Assembly (NCBI GenBank): GCA_903822175.1
Contig: CAIJOB010000011.1
Location: 244,258-308,257, forward strand
Origin: an uncultured Alphaproteobacteria bacterium
Lineage (GTDB): Bacteria > Pseudomonadota > Alphaproteobacteria > Caulobacterales > Caulobacteraceae
Reading direction: 5' to 3'
DNA: 64,000 nt
In this document: positions 19,826 to 28,081 of the stretch, one piece after another
Numbering within the stretch: the stretch's first letter is position 1
How the letters are laid out: every line of letters starts with the position of its first letter
Notes under the pieces: generated by a model
What the model saw: only the letters and a program-made list of their open reading frames with translations
The model's database searches: none
Told to the model about the DNA's origin: nothing
Made by a program: the position numbers and the translations under genes

Positions 19826-21775
19826 ATGAGACTCTGGATTTCCGCGGCCCTGGTTTCGCTGGGGCTCAGCCTGCCGTTGGCCGCCCACGCACAGGACGCC
19901 GCCGCCGGTAGCGCGGTGTTCAACGCCCATTGCAAGATGTGCCACGAGCCGAACATCGACCGCGCGCCCAGCCGCGCGACGCTCGCCACCTATCCGGCCG
20001 CAGCCATCGTCGACGCGCTCACCAACGGCGTCATGAAGCCCATGGCCGCCGGCCTCTCCGATGCCGACAAGGCGAACGTCGCGGCCTTCCTGACCGCCGC
20101 CCCAGAGTCATCGAGCGCCCCGCCGGCCGCGCAAGCGGCGCGGGCCCCGGCGGGCCGCCCGGCCCCGCCCGCCGCCGTCGGCGTCGACGTCAAGTGCGAG
20201 ACCAACCCGCCGATCAAGCCCACTGGCTCTGACTGGACCAGCGTCGGCCTGGAAACCTCCCACCGCTATCAGGCCAACCCGGGCCTGAAGACCGCCGACA
20301 TCGGCAAGCTGAAGGTGAAGTGGTCCTTCGCCATGTCCGGCAGTTCCGGCATGCCGACGGTGATCGGCGACTGGCTATTCGTCGCCAATCGCTCGGGCAA
20401 GTTCTACGCGCTGGACGCCAACACCGGCTGCGTCCGCTGGGTGGTGGAGAACACCGTCTCGCGCACCACGCCGATGATCGTGAAGTCGGACGTCTCACCT
20501 AGCGGCTGGCTGACCGTCTTGGGCATCCGCGACCGCACCGCGCACGCCTATGACGCCCAGAGCGGCAAGGAACTCTGGAAGAGCCCGTCGCTGGAAGCCA
20601 ACACCATCGCCGGCATCACCGGCACCCCGGTCATTTCCGGCGATCAGGTCTTCGTGCCGCTGACCTCCGGCGAAGAAGGCGCCGCGCGCCAACCGACCTA
20701 CCGCTGCTGCAGCTTCCAGGCCTCGCTGGCGGCGCTGGACCTCAAGACCGGCAAGCTGAACTGGCAGACCAAGGTCATCACCGAGCCGCTGCACGACACT
20801 CACAAGAACTCCGCCGGGACCATGATGCAGGGTCCGGCCGGCGGGGCGATCTGGTCGGCGCCGACGGTCGATGCGAAGCGCAACCTCGTCTACGTCGCCA
20901 CCGGCGACAGCTACACCGAGGTCGAGACCAAGGGCGCCGACGCGATCGTCGCCATGGACACCAAGACCGGCAAGATCCGCTGGTCGAACCAGGTGACCGA
21001 AAAGGACAACTTCATCGTCGGCTGCAACGCCGCCACCAAGCCGATCAACTGCCCCAGCCCCGACGGCCCGGATTACGACTTCGGCGCCTCGCCGATCGTC
21101 TTCCACCTCCCCAGCGGCAAGGACATCGTGCTCTCCGGCCAGAAGTCCGGCGTGGTCTATGGGATGAACCCTGACACCGGGGCCTCGCTCTGGAACACCC
21201 GCGTCGGCTCCGGCTCCTCGCTGGGCGGCATCGAGTGGGGCATGGCCGCCGACGCCAAGCGCCTCTACGTCGCCAACGCCGACACCGTGAACCTGCTGGA
21301 AGAGAACCTGAAGGTCATGGGCCGCTCCAACGTCGCGACCCCGCTTGGACCGCCGAAGCCCGGCCTGACCGCCATCGATCCGGCCACCGGCAAGATCCTC
21401 TGGTCGACGCCTTCGCCCAAGGCCCCCTGCCACTACGCCGGCGACCGCAGCAAGGACCGCGGCGGCGGCGCCTGCGTCCGCGCCCAGAGCCAGGCGCCCT
21501 CGGTGATCCCCGGCGTGGTGTTCGACGGCACCATGGACGGCTGGCTGCGCGCCTACGACGCCGCCACCGGCAAGGTGATCTGGGCCGACAGCACCACCGA
21601 GCGCACCTACGACACCGTCAACCAGGTGAAGGGCCAGCCGGGCGGCAGCCTGGACGGCCTGGGCGCCGCCATCGCCGGCGGCAAGCTCTTCGTGTTCAGC
21701 GGCTTCAACGGCGCCGCCAACACCGGCGGCAACGGCACCAACGTCCTGCTGGCCTACTCGGTCGACGGGAAGTAG
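19826..21775 (+). CDS. Cytochrome c-PQQ-type beta-propeller oxidoreductase (polyvinyl-alcohol-dehydrogenase-like)
   Basis: A 649-residue exported protein. The signal peptide (MRLWISAALVSLGLSLPLAAHAQ) is followed by a small cytochrome c domain with CKMCH (Cys-Lys-Met-Cys-His, about residues 37-41) and a Met-containing NGVMKPMAAG ligand loop. Then comes an eight-bladed quinoprotein-type propeller with YRCCSFQAS and DYDFGASPIVF. The order cytochrome c then PQQ propeller is that of polyvinyl-alcohol dehydrogenase (cytochrome). The vicinal CysCys is reminiscent of the disulfide in PQQ alcohol dehydrogenases. Substrate is unproven. The start has GGGGAG 9 bases upstream. It is convergent with the TonB receptor, with a 4-bp gap. 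Confidence 0.8.
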   Translation: MRLWISAALVSLGLSLPLAAHAQDAAAGSAVFNAHCKMCHEPNIDRAPSRATLATYPAAAIVDALTNGVMKPMAAGLSDADKANVAAFLTAAPESSSAPPAAQAARAPAGRPAPPAAVGVDVKCETNPPIKPTGSDWTSVGLETSHRYQANPGLKTADIGKLKVKWSFAMSGSSGMPTVIGDWLFVANRSGKFYALDANTGCVRWVVENTVSRTTPMIVKSDVSPSGWLTVLGIRDRTAHAYDAQSGKELWKSPSLEANTIAGITGTPVISGDQVFVPLTSGEEGAARQPTYRCCSFQASLAALDLKTGKLNWQTKVITEPLHDTHKNSAGTMMQGPAGGAIWSAPTVDAKRNLVYVATGDSYTEVETKGADAIVAMDTKTGKIRWSNQVTEKDNFIVGCNAATKPINCPSPDGPDYDFGASPIVFHLPSGKDIVLSGQKSGVVYGMNPDTGASLWNTRVGSGSSLGGIEWGMAADAKRLYVANADTVNLLEENLKVMGRSNVATPLGPPKPGLTAIDPATGKILWSTPSPKAPCHYAGDRSKDRGGGACVRAQSQAPSVIPGVVFDGTMDGWLRAYDAATGKVIWADSTTERTYDTVNQVKGQPGGSLDGLGAAIAGGKLFVFSGFNGAANTGGNGTNVLLAYSVDGK

Positions 21776-21779
21776 CGCT

Positions 21780-23957
21780 TTACGGCGTCGGCCCCGCGCC
21801 GGCGCCGCCGCTGGGCTGGAAGTCGAAGCCGGGGTCCTTGGGCCGGCCACCGCCGAAGCTGTAGCTCAGCCCCACGCGCAGCGATTTGTTGTCGATCGAC
21901 ACCTTGCCGCGCTGGATCAGGAGCGGCGTGTCCGCCGACTGGCGGATGAAGAAGCTGTCGGCGACGTCGCGCGCGGTCACCACCACCGCCAACTTGTCGC
22001 TGAGCCGATGGCGCCAGCCAAGGTCGATGGCCATCAGCGCCTTGACCTCACCCTGCGAGGTCAACTGCTCCGGATTGTAGAAAGCGTTGAGCTGGAAGAG
22101 ATCCTTCGCTGACGCCGTCCAGGTCAGGTTCCCCTGCCCGCCCGCCGCGACCAGTTCCCGGGTCGGCGCGAAGGTCGGCCCCAGGCTGTCCAGCTGTGTC
22201 CAACTCACCCCGCCGGTGACGCCGTAGCTCAGCATCGGCGTAATCTTGCCGTTCAGCGTCACCTCCAGTCCGGCCGCGCGGCTGGTCGCCAGGTTCTGCT
22301 GCTGCGTCAGGAACACCCCGCCGCCCAGGTCGGTCAGCACGTCGCCAAACCCGTCGCGGTTCTCCCGGTAGAACAGGGTCGCGAGCAGCAGCACCGGCGC
22401 CTGCCGATAGGCGTAGCCCAACTCGAACGACTGGGTCTGTTGCGGCCTCAGGTCGGGATTGCCGCTTCGGAAATTCAGCGGGTCGACCTCCAGGCGGAAG
22501 GCGTTGAACGCACCCGGGTCCGGCCGCTGCACCCGGTGGCTGTAGCTGGCGCTGAGGTCCTGGGTGTCGCTCAGTTTCCAGCCGAGGTGCAGGCTCGGAT
22601 AGGCCCGCAGATAGTCGTTCTCGTCGCTTTGTTCAGTCGTCGCCTGATCCAGGTGGATGCGCACATCCTCGACCCGCAGGCCTGCCAACACAGTCAGATC
22701 ACCCACCGGCCGCTCATAGGTGGCGTAGGCCGCGCTGATCGTCTGGCGGAAATCGAACAGATTGGTGAGGGCCGCGTCCGGCGTGAGCGCCAGGCCGTCG
22801 TAGCCGCGGTTGCGATAGGCGTTGTCGTCATACTCAACGTCGAAGCCGAGCTTCAGCTTGGACAGGTCAGCGAAGGGCAACGCCAGGTCGCCCTTCAGTT
22901 CGGTGCGGTGCAGGTGGTTGTCGAGCCGCTGCTGGTCGAAGATGTCCGGGGCCGTCGGGACCTCGTCGAAGGCGTGGCCGGTGCGCACGCGCGGATCGAC
23001 CGTCTCCTCGTGGCTGAGGCTGAGCGCGAAATCGCCAGTGTCGCCGACCTTCTGGCGCAGGTTGGCGCTGACCTCTCCCTGCGCGCGCTTCTGATGGACG
23101 GTCAGCCGGCGAAGGAAGCTGTCGGTCAAGGCGCCCGAAGGCCCGTCGACCACCGTGGTTGTAAAGTTGTCCGGCCGGAAGAAGGTGTAGGCGCCGTGCG
23201 TCTCCACCCCGATCCGCGTGCGGGGTGTAAGGTCGAAGTCCAGTGCGCCGCGGGCGTTGAACGAGTTGATGATGATGTCAGCGACCTGCTTCTGGTCCAG
23301 GGCGTCGAAGCCGCCCTTGGCGTCCGGCGTCAGGCGGTCGTCCACCGACGTCTGCTTCTGGGTGTCTTGCCGGATCCCCAGCTCGCCGGTCATCGACAGG
23401 CGCTTGGCATTGTAGCCGCTGCTGAGGCCGGCGGCGAACCGGTCGCCGTCGCCCGCCATCAGATTCACCGCCCCGGTGACGCCGGTCCCGCGCGCCTTCC
23501 TGGTGATCAGGTTGATGATCCCGCCCGAACCATCGGCGCGGAACTCTGCGGAAGGGTTGGTCAGAACCTCAACCCGCTCGATCGAGCTGGCCGGCATCGA
23601 CTGCAGCGCCAGCGCCTTGTTGTCGCCCTCGAACTGGCTGGAGCGCTTGCCGTCGACCAGGATGGTGACGTTGGGGTCGCCGCGCAGGCTGACGTTGCCC
23701 TGCGGGTCCACCTGCACCGAGGGCACGTTGCGCAGCGCGTCGCCGATGGCGCCGGACTGCGCCTGCAGGTCCTTGGTGACGTCATAGCTCTTGCGGTCGA
23801 TGGCGACCTGTACCGGCGCCGTGGCCGGGCCGTTCACGACGATCTCGCCCACCGTCTTGCCGGCAGGCGGCGGCGCCGCGGCCGGCTTGGTTTCCTGCGC
23901 CACGGCGAGCGACGGCAGGGCGGCGGCGGCCGCCATGGAGATGAGCCCGGTTCGCAC
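21780..23957 (-). CDS. TonB-dependent outer-membrane receptor
   Basis: The 725-residue protein starts with a signal peptide (MRTGLISMAAAAALPSLAVAQ). A plug domain follows (GEIVVNG..., ALRNVPSVQVDPQGNVSLRG, VTILVDGKRS, IERVEVLTNPSAEFRADGSGGIINLITRK), then a C-terminal barrel of the 'outer membrane beta-barrel family' type. It ends with LRVGLSYSFGGG, without a typical terminal aromatic. It imports an unknown large ligand across the outer membrane using TonB energy. It is divergent from the BlaI-like repressor gene, and two TACA-type operator sites lie in the 101-bp gap, so repression by BlaI is likely. Confidence 0.9.
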   Translation of the reverse strand: MRTGLISMAAAAALPSLAVAQETKPAAAPPPAGKTVGEIVVNGPATAPVQVAIDRKSYDVTKDLQAQSGAIGDALRNVPSVQVDPQGNVSLRGDPNVTILVDGKRSSQFEGDNKALALQSMPASSIERVEVLTNPSAEFRADGSGGIINLITRKARGTGVTGAVNLMAGDGDRFAAGLSSGYNAKRLSMTGELGIRQDTQKQTSVDDRLTPDAKGGFDALDQKQVADIIINSFNARGALDFDLTPRTRIGVETHGAYTFFRPDNFTTTVVDGPSGALTDSFLRRLTVHQKRAQGEVSANLRQKVGDTGDFALSLSHEETVDPRVRTGHAFDEVPTAPDIFDQQRLDNHLHRTELKGDLALPFADLSKLKLGFDVEYDDNAYRNRGYDGLALTPDAALTNLFDFRQTISAAYATYERPVGDLTVLAGLRVEDVRIHLDQATTEQSDENDYLRAYPSLHLGWKLSDTQDLSASYSHRVQRPDPGAFNAFRLEVDPLNFRSGNPDLRPQQTQSFELGYAYRQAPVLLLATLFYRENRDGFGDVLTDLGGGVFLTQQQNLATSRAAGLEVTLNGKITPMLSYGVTGGVSWTQLDSLGPTFAPTRELVAAGGQGNLTWTASAKDLFQLNAFYNPEQLTSQGEVKALMAIDLGWRHRLSDKLAVVVTARDVADSFFIRQSADTPLLIQRGKVSIDNKSLRVGLSYSFGGGRPKDPGFDFQPSGGAGAGPTP

Positions 23958-24005
23958 GATTCATGTCCTCGAATTCACTGGCCGACGCGGCCCGACGAGG
24001 TATGA

Positions 24006-24038
24006 TACAGACGTACTTTCGACTAAAGTACACGTGTA
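24006..24038. promoter_or_regulatory. BlaI/MecI-type operators between the TonB receptor and the repressor gene
   Basis: The perfect palindrome TACACGTGTA at 24029-24038 matches the TACA-N2-TGTA core of BlaI/MecI operators. A second site with one mismatch, TACAGACGTA, is at 24006-24015, 23 bp upstream. They flank a further inverted repeat, GTACTTT-N5-AAAGTAC, at 24013-24031. The group sits between the two divergent start codons (23957 and 24059), in AT-rich sequence unlike its surroundings, and would allow one repressor to control both directions. The site match is observed; binding is inferred. Confidence 0.65.
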
Positions 24039-24058
24039 TTTTCGGTAAGGTGCTAAGA

Positions 24059-24436
24059 ATGCCAGCGGTCAAGATCTCCGGCGCCGAAAGCCAGATCATG
24101 GAGGCCCTGTGGGCCCAGGGCCCCCTGACGCCAGACGGCATCGTCGACGCGGTCGGCGAGGCGCATGGCTGGGCGCCGGGGACCGTGAAGACCCTGATCA
24201 CCCGGCTCTTGCGCAAAGGCGCTATCGAGGGCCGCCGTGAGGACGCCGGCTACCTCTACCGCCCACTGCTCAGCCGCGCCGACTACGTGCAGTCGGAAAG
24301 CCAGGGCCTGGTCGACCGGCTGTTCGGTGGCGAGGTCGCGCCGCTGGTCGCCCACTTCGCCGAGCACCGCGCGCTCACCGGCCGCGACATCAAGCTGCTG
24401 AAATCCCTGATCGCAAAGCTCGAAGACGATGAGTGA
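24059..24436 (+). CDS. BlaI/MecI/CopY-family transcriptional repressor
   Basis: A 125-residue winged-helix protein beginning MPAVKISGAESQIMEALW, with the family pattern 'AE..IM..lW..GplT...Iv' and the recognition-helix stretch APGTVKTLITRLLRKGAI. A C-terminal helical dimerisation segment follows. Family members bind TACA-N2-TGTA operators as dimers and are cleaved or released on a signal from a BlaR1-type membrane protease. The frame is open upstream to 23963, but that part crosses the operators. Its last 8 bases overlap the start of the M56 gene, indicating translational coupling. Confidence 0.93.
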   Translation: MPAVKISGAESQIMEALWAQGPLTPDGIVDAVGEAHGWAPGTVKTLITRLLRKGAIEGRREDAGYLYRPLLSRADYVQSESQGLVDRLFGGEVAPLVAHFAEHRALTGRDIKLLKSLIAKLEDDE

Positions 24437-25973
24437 CGCCCTCACCCTCCTCCTTCGTGTGAACCTGGCCATCGCCGGCGCCGTGATGCTGGCCATGCTG
24501 CTGCGCCGCCCGGCCCGGCGCGTCTTCGGCGCCCGCGTCGCCTATCAGCTCTGGGCGCTCGTCCCGCTCGCCGCCGCCGCCATGCTGGCGCCGGCCCGGG
24601 TGATCACGCTGGCCGGCCCGGCGCCCGGCGCCGCCCAGCCGGGCCTGACCGCCGCCTTCGACTACGCGCCCAGCCTGCCGGCGTCGTCGTCAGGCCCCGA
24701 TCTCTCCGCCATTCTCACCGCGCTCTGGATCGCCGGCGCCGTGGCCGCCCTGGCCCACCTCGTCTGGCGCCAGGCGCAGTTCAGCCGCGCGGTCCGCGCC
24801 GGCCGGGCCGGGCCCGCGGTGGTCGGCGTCCTGCGCCCCCGGGTCGTCACGCCCCGCGACTTCGCCGGCCGCTACACGCCGCGCGAACAGCGGGTGGTCC
24901 TCGCCCACGAGGAAACCCACATCGCCCGCCAGGACTCGCGCATCAACGCCGCCGTGGCGCTGGCCCGCTGCCTCAACTGGTTCAACCCGATGGTCCACGT
25001 GCTGGCTCATTACCTGCGCATCGATCAGGAGCTGGCCTGCGACGCCCAGGTGGTCGCCGCCCATCCCGCCGTGCGGCGCTCCTACGCCGAGGCCATGCTG
25101 AAGACTCAGCTGGCCGCCCGGCCCCTGCCCATCGGCTGCTACTGGCCCGCCCAGGCCGCCCATCCGCTCGCCGAGCGCATCGGCCTCCTCTCGGAGCGCA
25201 CCCCGAGCCGAGCCGCCCGTGCGCTGGGCGCTGCCAGCATCACAGCCCTGACCCTGGGCTGCGCCTGGACCGCCTGGGCCGCGCGCCCGGCGCAGATCGT
25301 CTTCGCCGCCGCTCAGCCGGTCGTCGCGGCCACAGCCTCGCAACCCGCCACAGCCCCCGCCGAAGCGCCCACCGCCGCCGTTTCGCGGGTCGTACGCCTG
25401 CAACCCCTGCAACTGATCTCCATGCCGCCCGAGCCCGCCGAGGCCTTCGCCACCGCCCGCGATCCGGCCGCCTACGGCTTCACGCGGGTCTCCGACGATC
25501 CGCAGAACCCCCAACCCGGCCTGCTGCCGCCCGGCGAATACGGCCCGTCGAAGATCCACGCCATCGCCCGCTGGTCGTCGGTCGATCCGGGCTCGGCGGT
25601 GCGCGTCTACGCCACCATGAAGGACCCGGACGGCCACGCTCTGGTCACGGACCTCACCGCCTTCGGCTCGCAGTCCTGGTACCGGCTGGGCTACATCGAG
25701 CGCGGCCACAGCCGCTTCAAGCTGTTCACCAAGGTCAGCCAGCACGGCGACCGCCTGACCGTCACCGCGGGCCTCAATGAGAGCCTGCATCCGATGGTCA
25801 GCGGGTCCGTCGACCTGGCCTCCGGCGAGACCGGGACCATCCGCCTGCCCAATGGCCTCGCCGTCACTGTGACGCCCACCCTGCGCGCCGAAACGCCCGA
25901 CGAGGTCGCCGAGGGTCAGCGCACCGGCCGCCGCGGCTTCGTCAATGTGCTCAGGACGCCCGCCCCGACCTAG
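24429..25973 (+). CDS. BlaR1-type M56 membrane metallopeptidase without sensor beta-lactamase domain
   Basis: A 514-residue protein. Hydrophobic segments near 8-25, 38-56 and 97-115 precede the zinc motif HEETH (about 160-164) and the M56 pattern ARCLNWFNPMVHV...DQELACDA. A further membrane segment is near 258-275. The extracytoplasmic C-terminal half (about 290-514) is not a penicillin-binding domain and not TonB-like; it contains ARWSSVDPGSAVRVYATM and is unfamiliar to me. M56 proteins sense an external cue and trigger inactivation of the cognate BlaI. Here the partner is the overlapping repressor gene and the likely target is the divergent TonB receptor. Confidence 0.88.
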   Translation: MSDALTLLLRVNLAIAGAVMLAMLLRRPARRVFGARVAYQLWALVPLAAAAMLAPARVITLAGPAPGAAQPGLTAAFDYAPSLPASSSGPDLSAILTALWIAGAVAALAHLVWRQAQFSRAVRAGRAGPAVVGVLRPRVVTPRDFAGRYTPREQRVVLAHEETHIARQDSRINAAVALARCLNWFNPMVHVLAHYLRIDQELACDAQVVAAHPAVRRSYAEAMLKTQLAARPLPIGCYWPAQAAHPLAERIGLLSERTPSRAARALGAASITALTLGCAWTAWAARPAQIVFAAAQPVVAATASQPATAPAEAPTAAVSRVVRLQPLQLISMPPEPAEAFATARDPAAYGFTRVSDDPQNPQPGLLPPGEYGPSKIHAIARWSSVDPGSAVRVYATMKDPDGHALVTDLTAFGSQSWYRLGYIERGHSRFKLFTKVSQHGDRLTVTAGLNESLHPMVSGSVDLASGETGTIRLPNGLAVTVTPTLRAETPDEVAEGQRTGRRGFVNVLRTPAPT

Positions 25974-26033
25974 GCGCGGCGCCCTGAATCGGACACTTCC
26001 GATCCCCGTCAGAACCACCAGGGCGCGCGCGCG

Positions 26034-26061
26034 TTGACTTAGGCGTCGCCGCTCGTATGTT
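26034..26061 (+). promoter_or_regulatory. Candidate sigma-70-type promoter for the DEAD-box helicase gene
   Basis: TTGACT at 26034-26039 and TATGTT at 26056-26061 are separated by 16 bp. This is one of the better -35/-10 pairs in the window. It would give a leader of about 100 nt before the ATG at 26166. That leader contains a GCGCGG...CCGCGC stem early on and has only a weak Shine-Dalgarno (CAGGCAAA) before the start. Long structured leaders are known for cold-induced RhlE/CsdA-type helicases; that regulation is only inferred here. Confidence 0.45.
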
Positions 26062-26165
26062 CCGCCCGCGCGGCGAACCTCGTCCGCGCGCCGCTACGGC
26101 GCACACGGCGCTGGGGCAGCCATCCGGGGCCACGACGGTCCCTCCGACCGTATCCCTCAGGCAAA

Positions 26166-27956
26166 ATGACCGAATTCTCCGAACTGGGCCTGTCGCCCAC
26201 GACCCTCAAGGCCGTCGCCGACACCGGCTACACCACCGCAACGCCCATCCAGGCCGAAGCCATTCCGCACGCCCTGCATGGCCAGGATGTGCTCGGCATC
26301 GCCCAGACCGGCACCGGCAAGACCGCGGCCTTCACGCTCCCGATGATCGACCGCCTGGCGGCCGGACGCGCCCGCGCCCGCATGCCCCGCGCGCTGGTCA
26401 TCGAGCCGACCCGCGAACTGGCCGATCAGGTCGCCGCCTCCTTCGAACGCTACGCCAAGGGCACCAAGCTGACCTGGGCGCTGCTGATCGGCGGCGTCTC
26501 CTTCTCCGACCAGGAATTGAAGCTCGACCGCGGCGTCGACGTGCTGATCGCCACGCCCGGCCGTCTGCTCGACCACTTCCAGCGCGGCAAGCTGTTGATG
26601 ACCGGCGTGCAGATGCTGGTTGTCGACGAAGCCGACCGCATGCTCGACATGGGCTTCATCCCCGACCTCGAACGCATCTTCCAGCTAACGCCCAAGAAGA
26701 AGCAAACCCTGTTCTTCTCGGCCACCATGCCGCCGGAAATCACCCGGCTGACCAAGCAGTTCCTCAACGATCCGGTGCGCATCGAGGCCTCGCGGCCCGC
26801 CACCACCGCCGAGACCATCACCCAATACCTGGTGCGCATCCCGACCGCCGACCAGAAGGCCAAGCGCACGGCGCTGCGCATGCTGATCGAGCGCGACGAC
26901 GTGAAGAACGGCATCGTCTTCTGCAACCGCAAGTCTGAAGTCGATATCGTCGCCAAGTCGCTGAAAACGCATGGCATGGACGCCGCCCCGATCCACGGCG
27001 ACCTCGATCAGCAGACCCGCATGCGCACGCTGGAAAGTTTCCGCAACGGCTCGCTGAAGCTGCTGGTGGCCTCCGACGTCGCCGCGCGCGGCCTGGACAT
27101 CCCGGACGTCAGCCACGTCTTCAACTTCGACGTGCCGCACCACGCCGACGACTACGTGCACCGGATCGGGCGCACCGGCCGCGCCGGCAAGCTCGGCCAG
27201 ACCTTCATGATCGTCACGCCCGCCGACAGCCGCAACCTCGACAAGGTGCTGAAGCTGATCGGCAAGGCGCCGGAAGAGATCAAGCTCGAAGCCGACTGGG
27301 CCAACATCAAGGACGAACCGCGCAACTCGCGTGGCGGCGACCGCGGCCGTGGCGGCCCCGGACGCGGCGCCCCCTCCAGCCGTGACCGCGATCGCGACCG
27401 CCGTCCGCGCCCCGTGCCCGTCCATGGCGAAGTGGCGGCCATGACGCCCTTCGATCCGACCACCGCGCCGCCGCCGTCTGAAGACGCCGCGCCCAAGCCC
27501 GAGCGTGCCGAACGCGGCGGCCGTGGTCGCAGCCGAGGCCGCCGGGGCGAAGAGCGTCCCGCCGCTGACGCCGCCGCGCCGGCCCCCGCCGAGGCCGCGC
27601 CTGTCGAAGCCGCCGCCCCCGCGCCGGCCCGCGAACCTGAGGCGCAACCCGAACGCGCGCCTCGCGAACGCCCAGAACGCGAAGGTGCGCGCGACGGCGG
27701 ACGCGACCGTGGCCCCCGCGCCCGCGACGACCGTCCCCAGCGCGCCGAAGGCGGCCGCGACCGTGGCAGGCCAGAGCGCGGCGGAAACGAACGCGGCGGT
27801 GAGCGTAGTTCCAGTGAGCGCGGCGCCAACGACCGCAACGACCGCAACGACCGCAGCCGCAACGACCGCGATGGCGGCGATGACGGCGTGGTCGGCTTCG
27901 GCCGCGACGTGCCGGCCTTCCTCTCACGCCCGCCGCCGCCCCGTTCGGAAGACTAG
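26166..27956 (+). CDS. DEAD-box ATP-dependent RNA helicase, RhlE-like
   Basis: A 596-residue helicase with all core motifs: Q motif (TPIQAEAIP), Walker A AQTGTGKT (about 46-53), PTRELA, TPGRLLDH, DEAD in VVDEADRMLDMGF (about 153), SAT (FFSATMP), ARGLDIP and HRIGRTGRAG. From about residue 385 the tail is Arg/Asp/Gly/Ala-rich, with RG and ND(R) repeats typical of RNA-binding extensions, and ends with VPAFLSRPPPP. It acts in cytoplasmic RNA remodelling (ribosome assembly or degradosome), inferred from the family. The low-complexity tail inflates overlapping antisense open frames, which are not genes. Confidence 0.94.
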   Translation: MTEFSELGLSPTTLKAVADTGYTTATPIQAEAIPHALHGQDVLGIAQTGTGKTAAFTLPMIDRLAAGRARARMPRALVIEPTRELADQVAASFERYAKGTKLTWALLIGGVSFSDQELKLDRGVDVLIATPGRLLDHFQRGKLLMTGVQMLVVDEADRMLDMGFIPDLERIFQLTPKKKQTLFFSATMPPEITRLTKQFLNDPVRIEASRPATTAETITQYLVRIPTADQKAKRTALRMLIERDDVKNGIVFCNRKSEVDIVAKSLKTHGMDAAPIHGDLDQQTRMRTLESFRNGSLKLLVASDVAARGLDIPDVSHVFNFDVPHHADDYVHRIGRTGRAGKLGQTFMIVTPADSRNLDKVLKLIGKAPEEIKLEADWANIKDEPRNSRGGDRGRGGPGRGAPSSRDRDRDRRPRPVPVHGEVAAMTPFDPTTAPPPSEDAAPKPERAERGGRGRSRGRRGEERPAADAAAPAPAEAAPVEAAAPAPAREPEAQPERAPRERPEREGARDGGRDRGPRARDDRPQRAEGGRDRGRPERGGNERGGERSSSERGANDRNDRNDRSRNDRDGGDDGVVGFGRDVPAFLSRPPPPRSED

Positions 27957-28081
27957 CCACCAAAAAACCGCCTGCGGCACACCGCGCCCTTTAACGGGTC
28001 GTTGGGTGTTGGACGGGTAGATTTGCCCCCGACTGTAGGTGGCTCGCATAAGGCGGGCGCCTGGTTGGGAAGCTAAAGACC

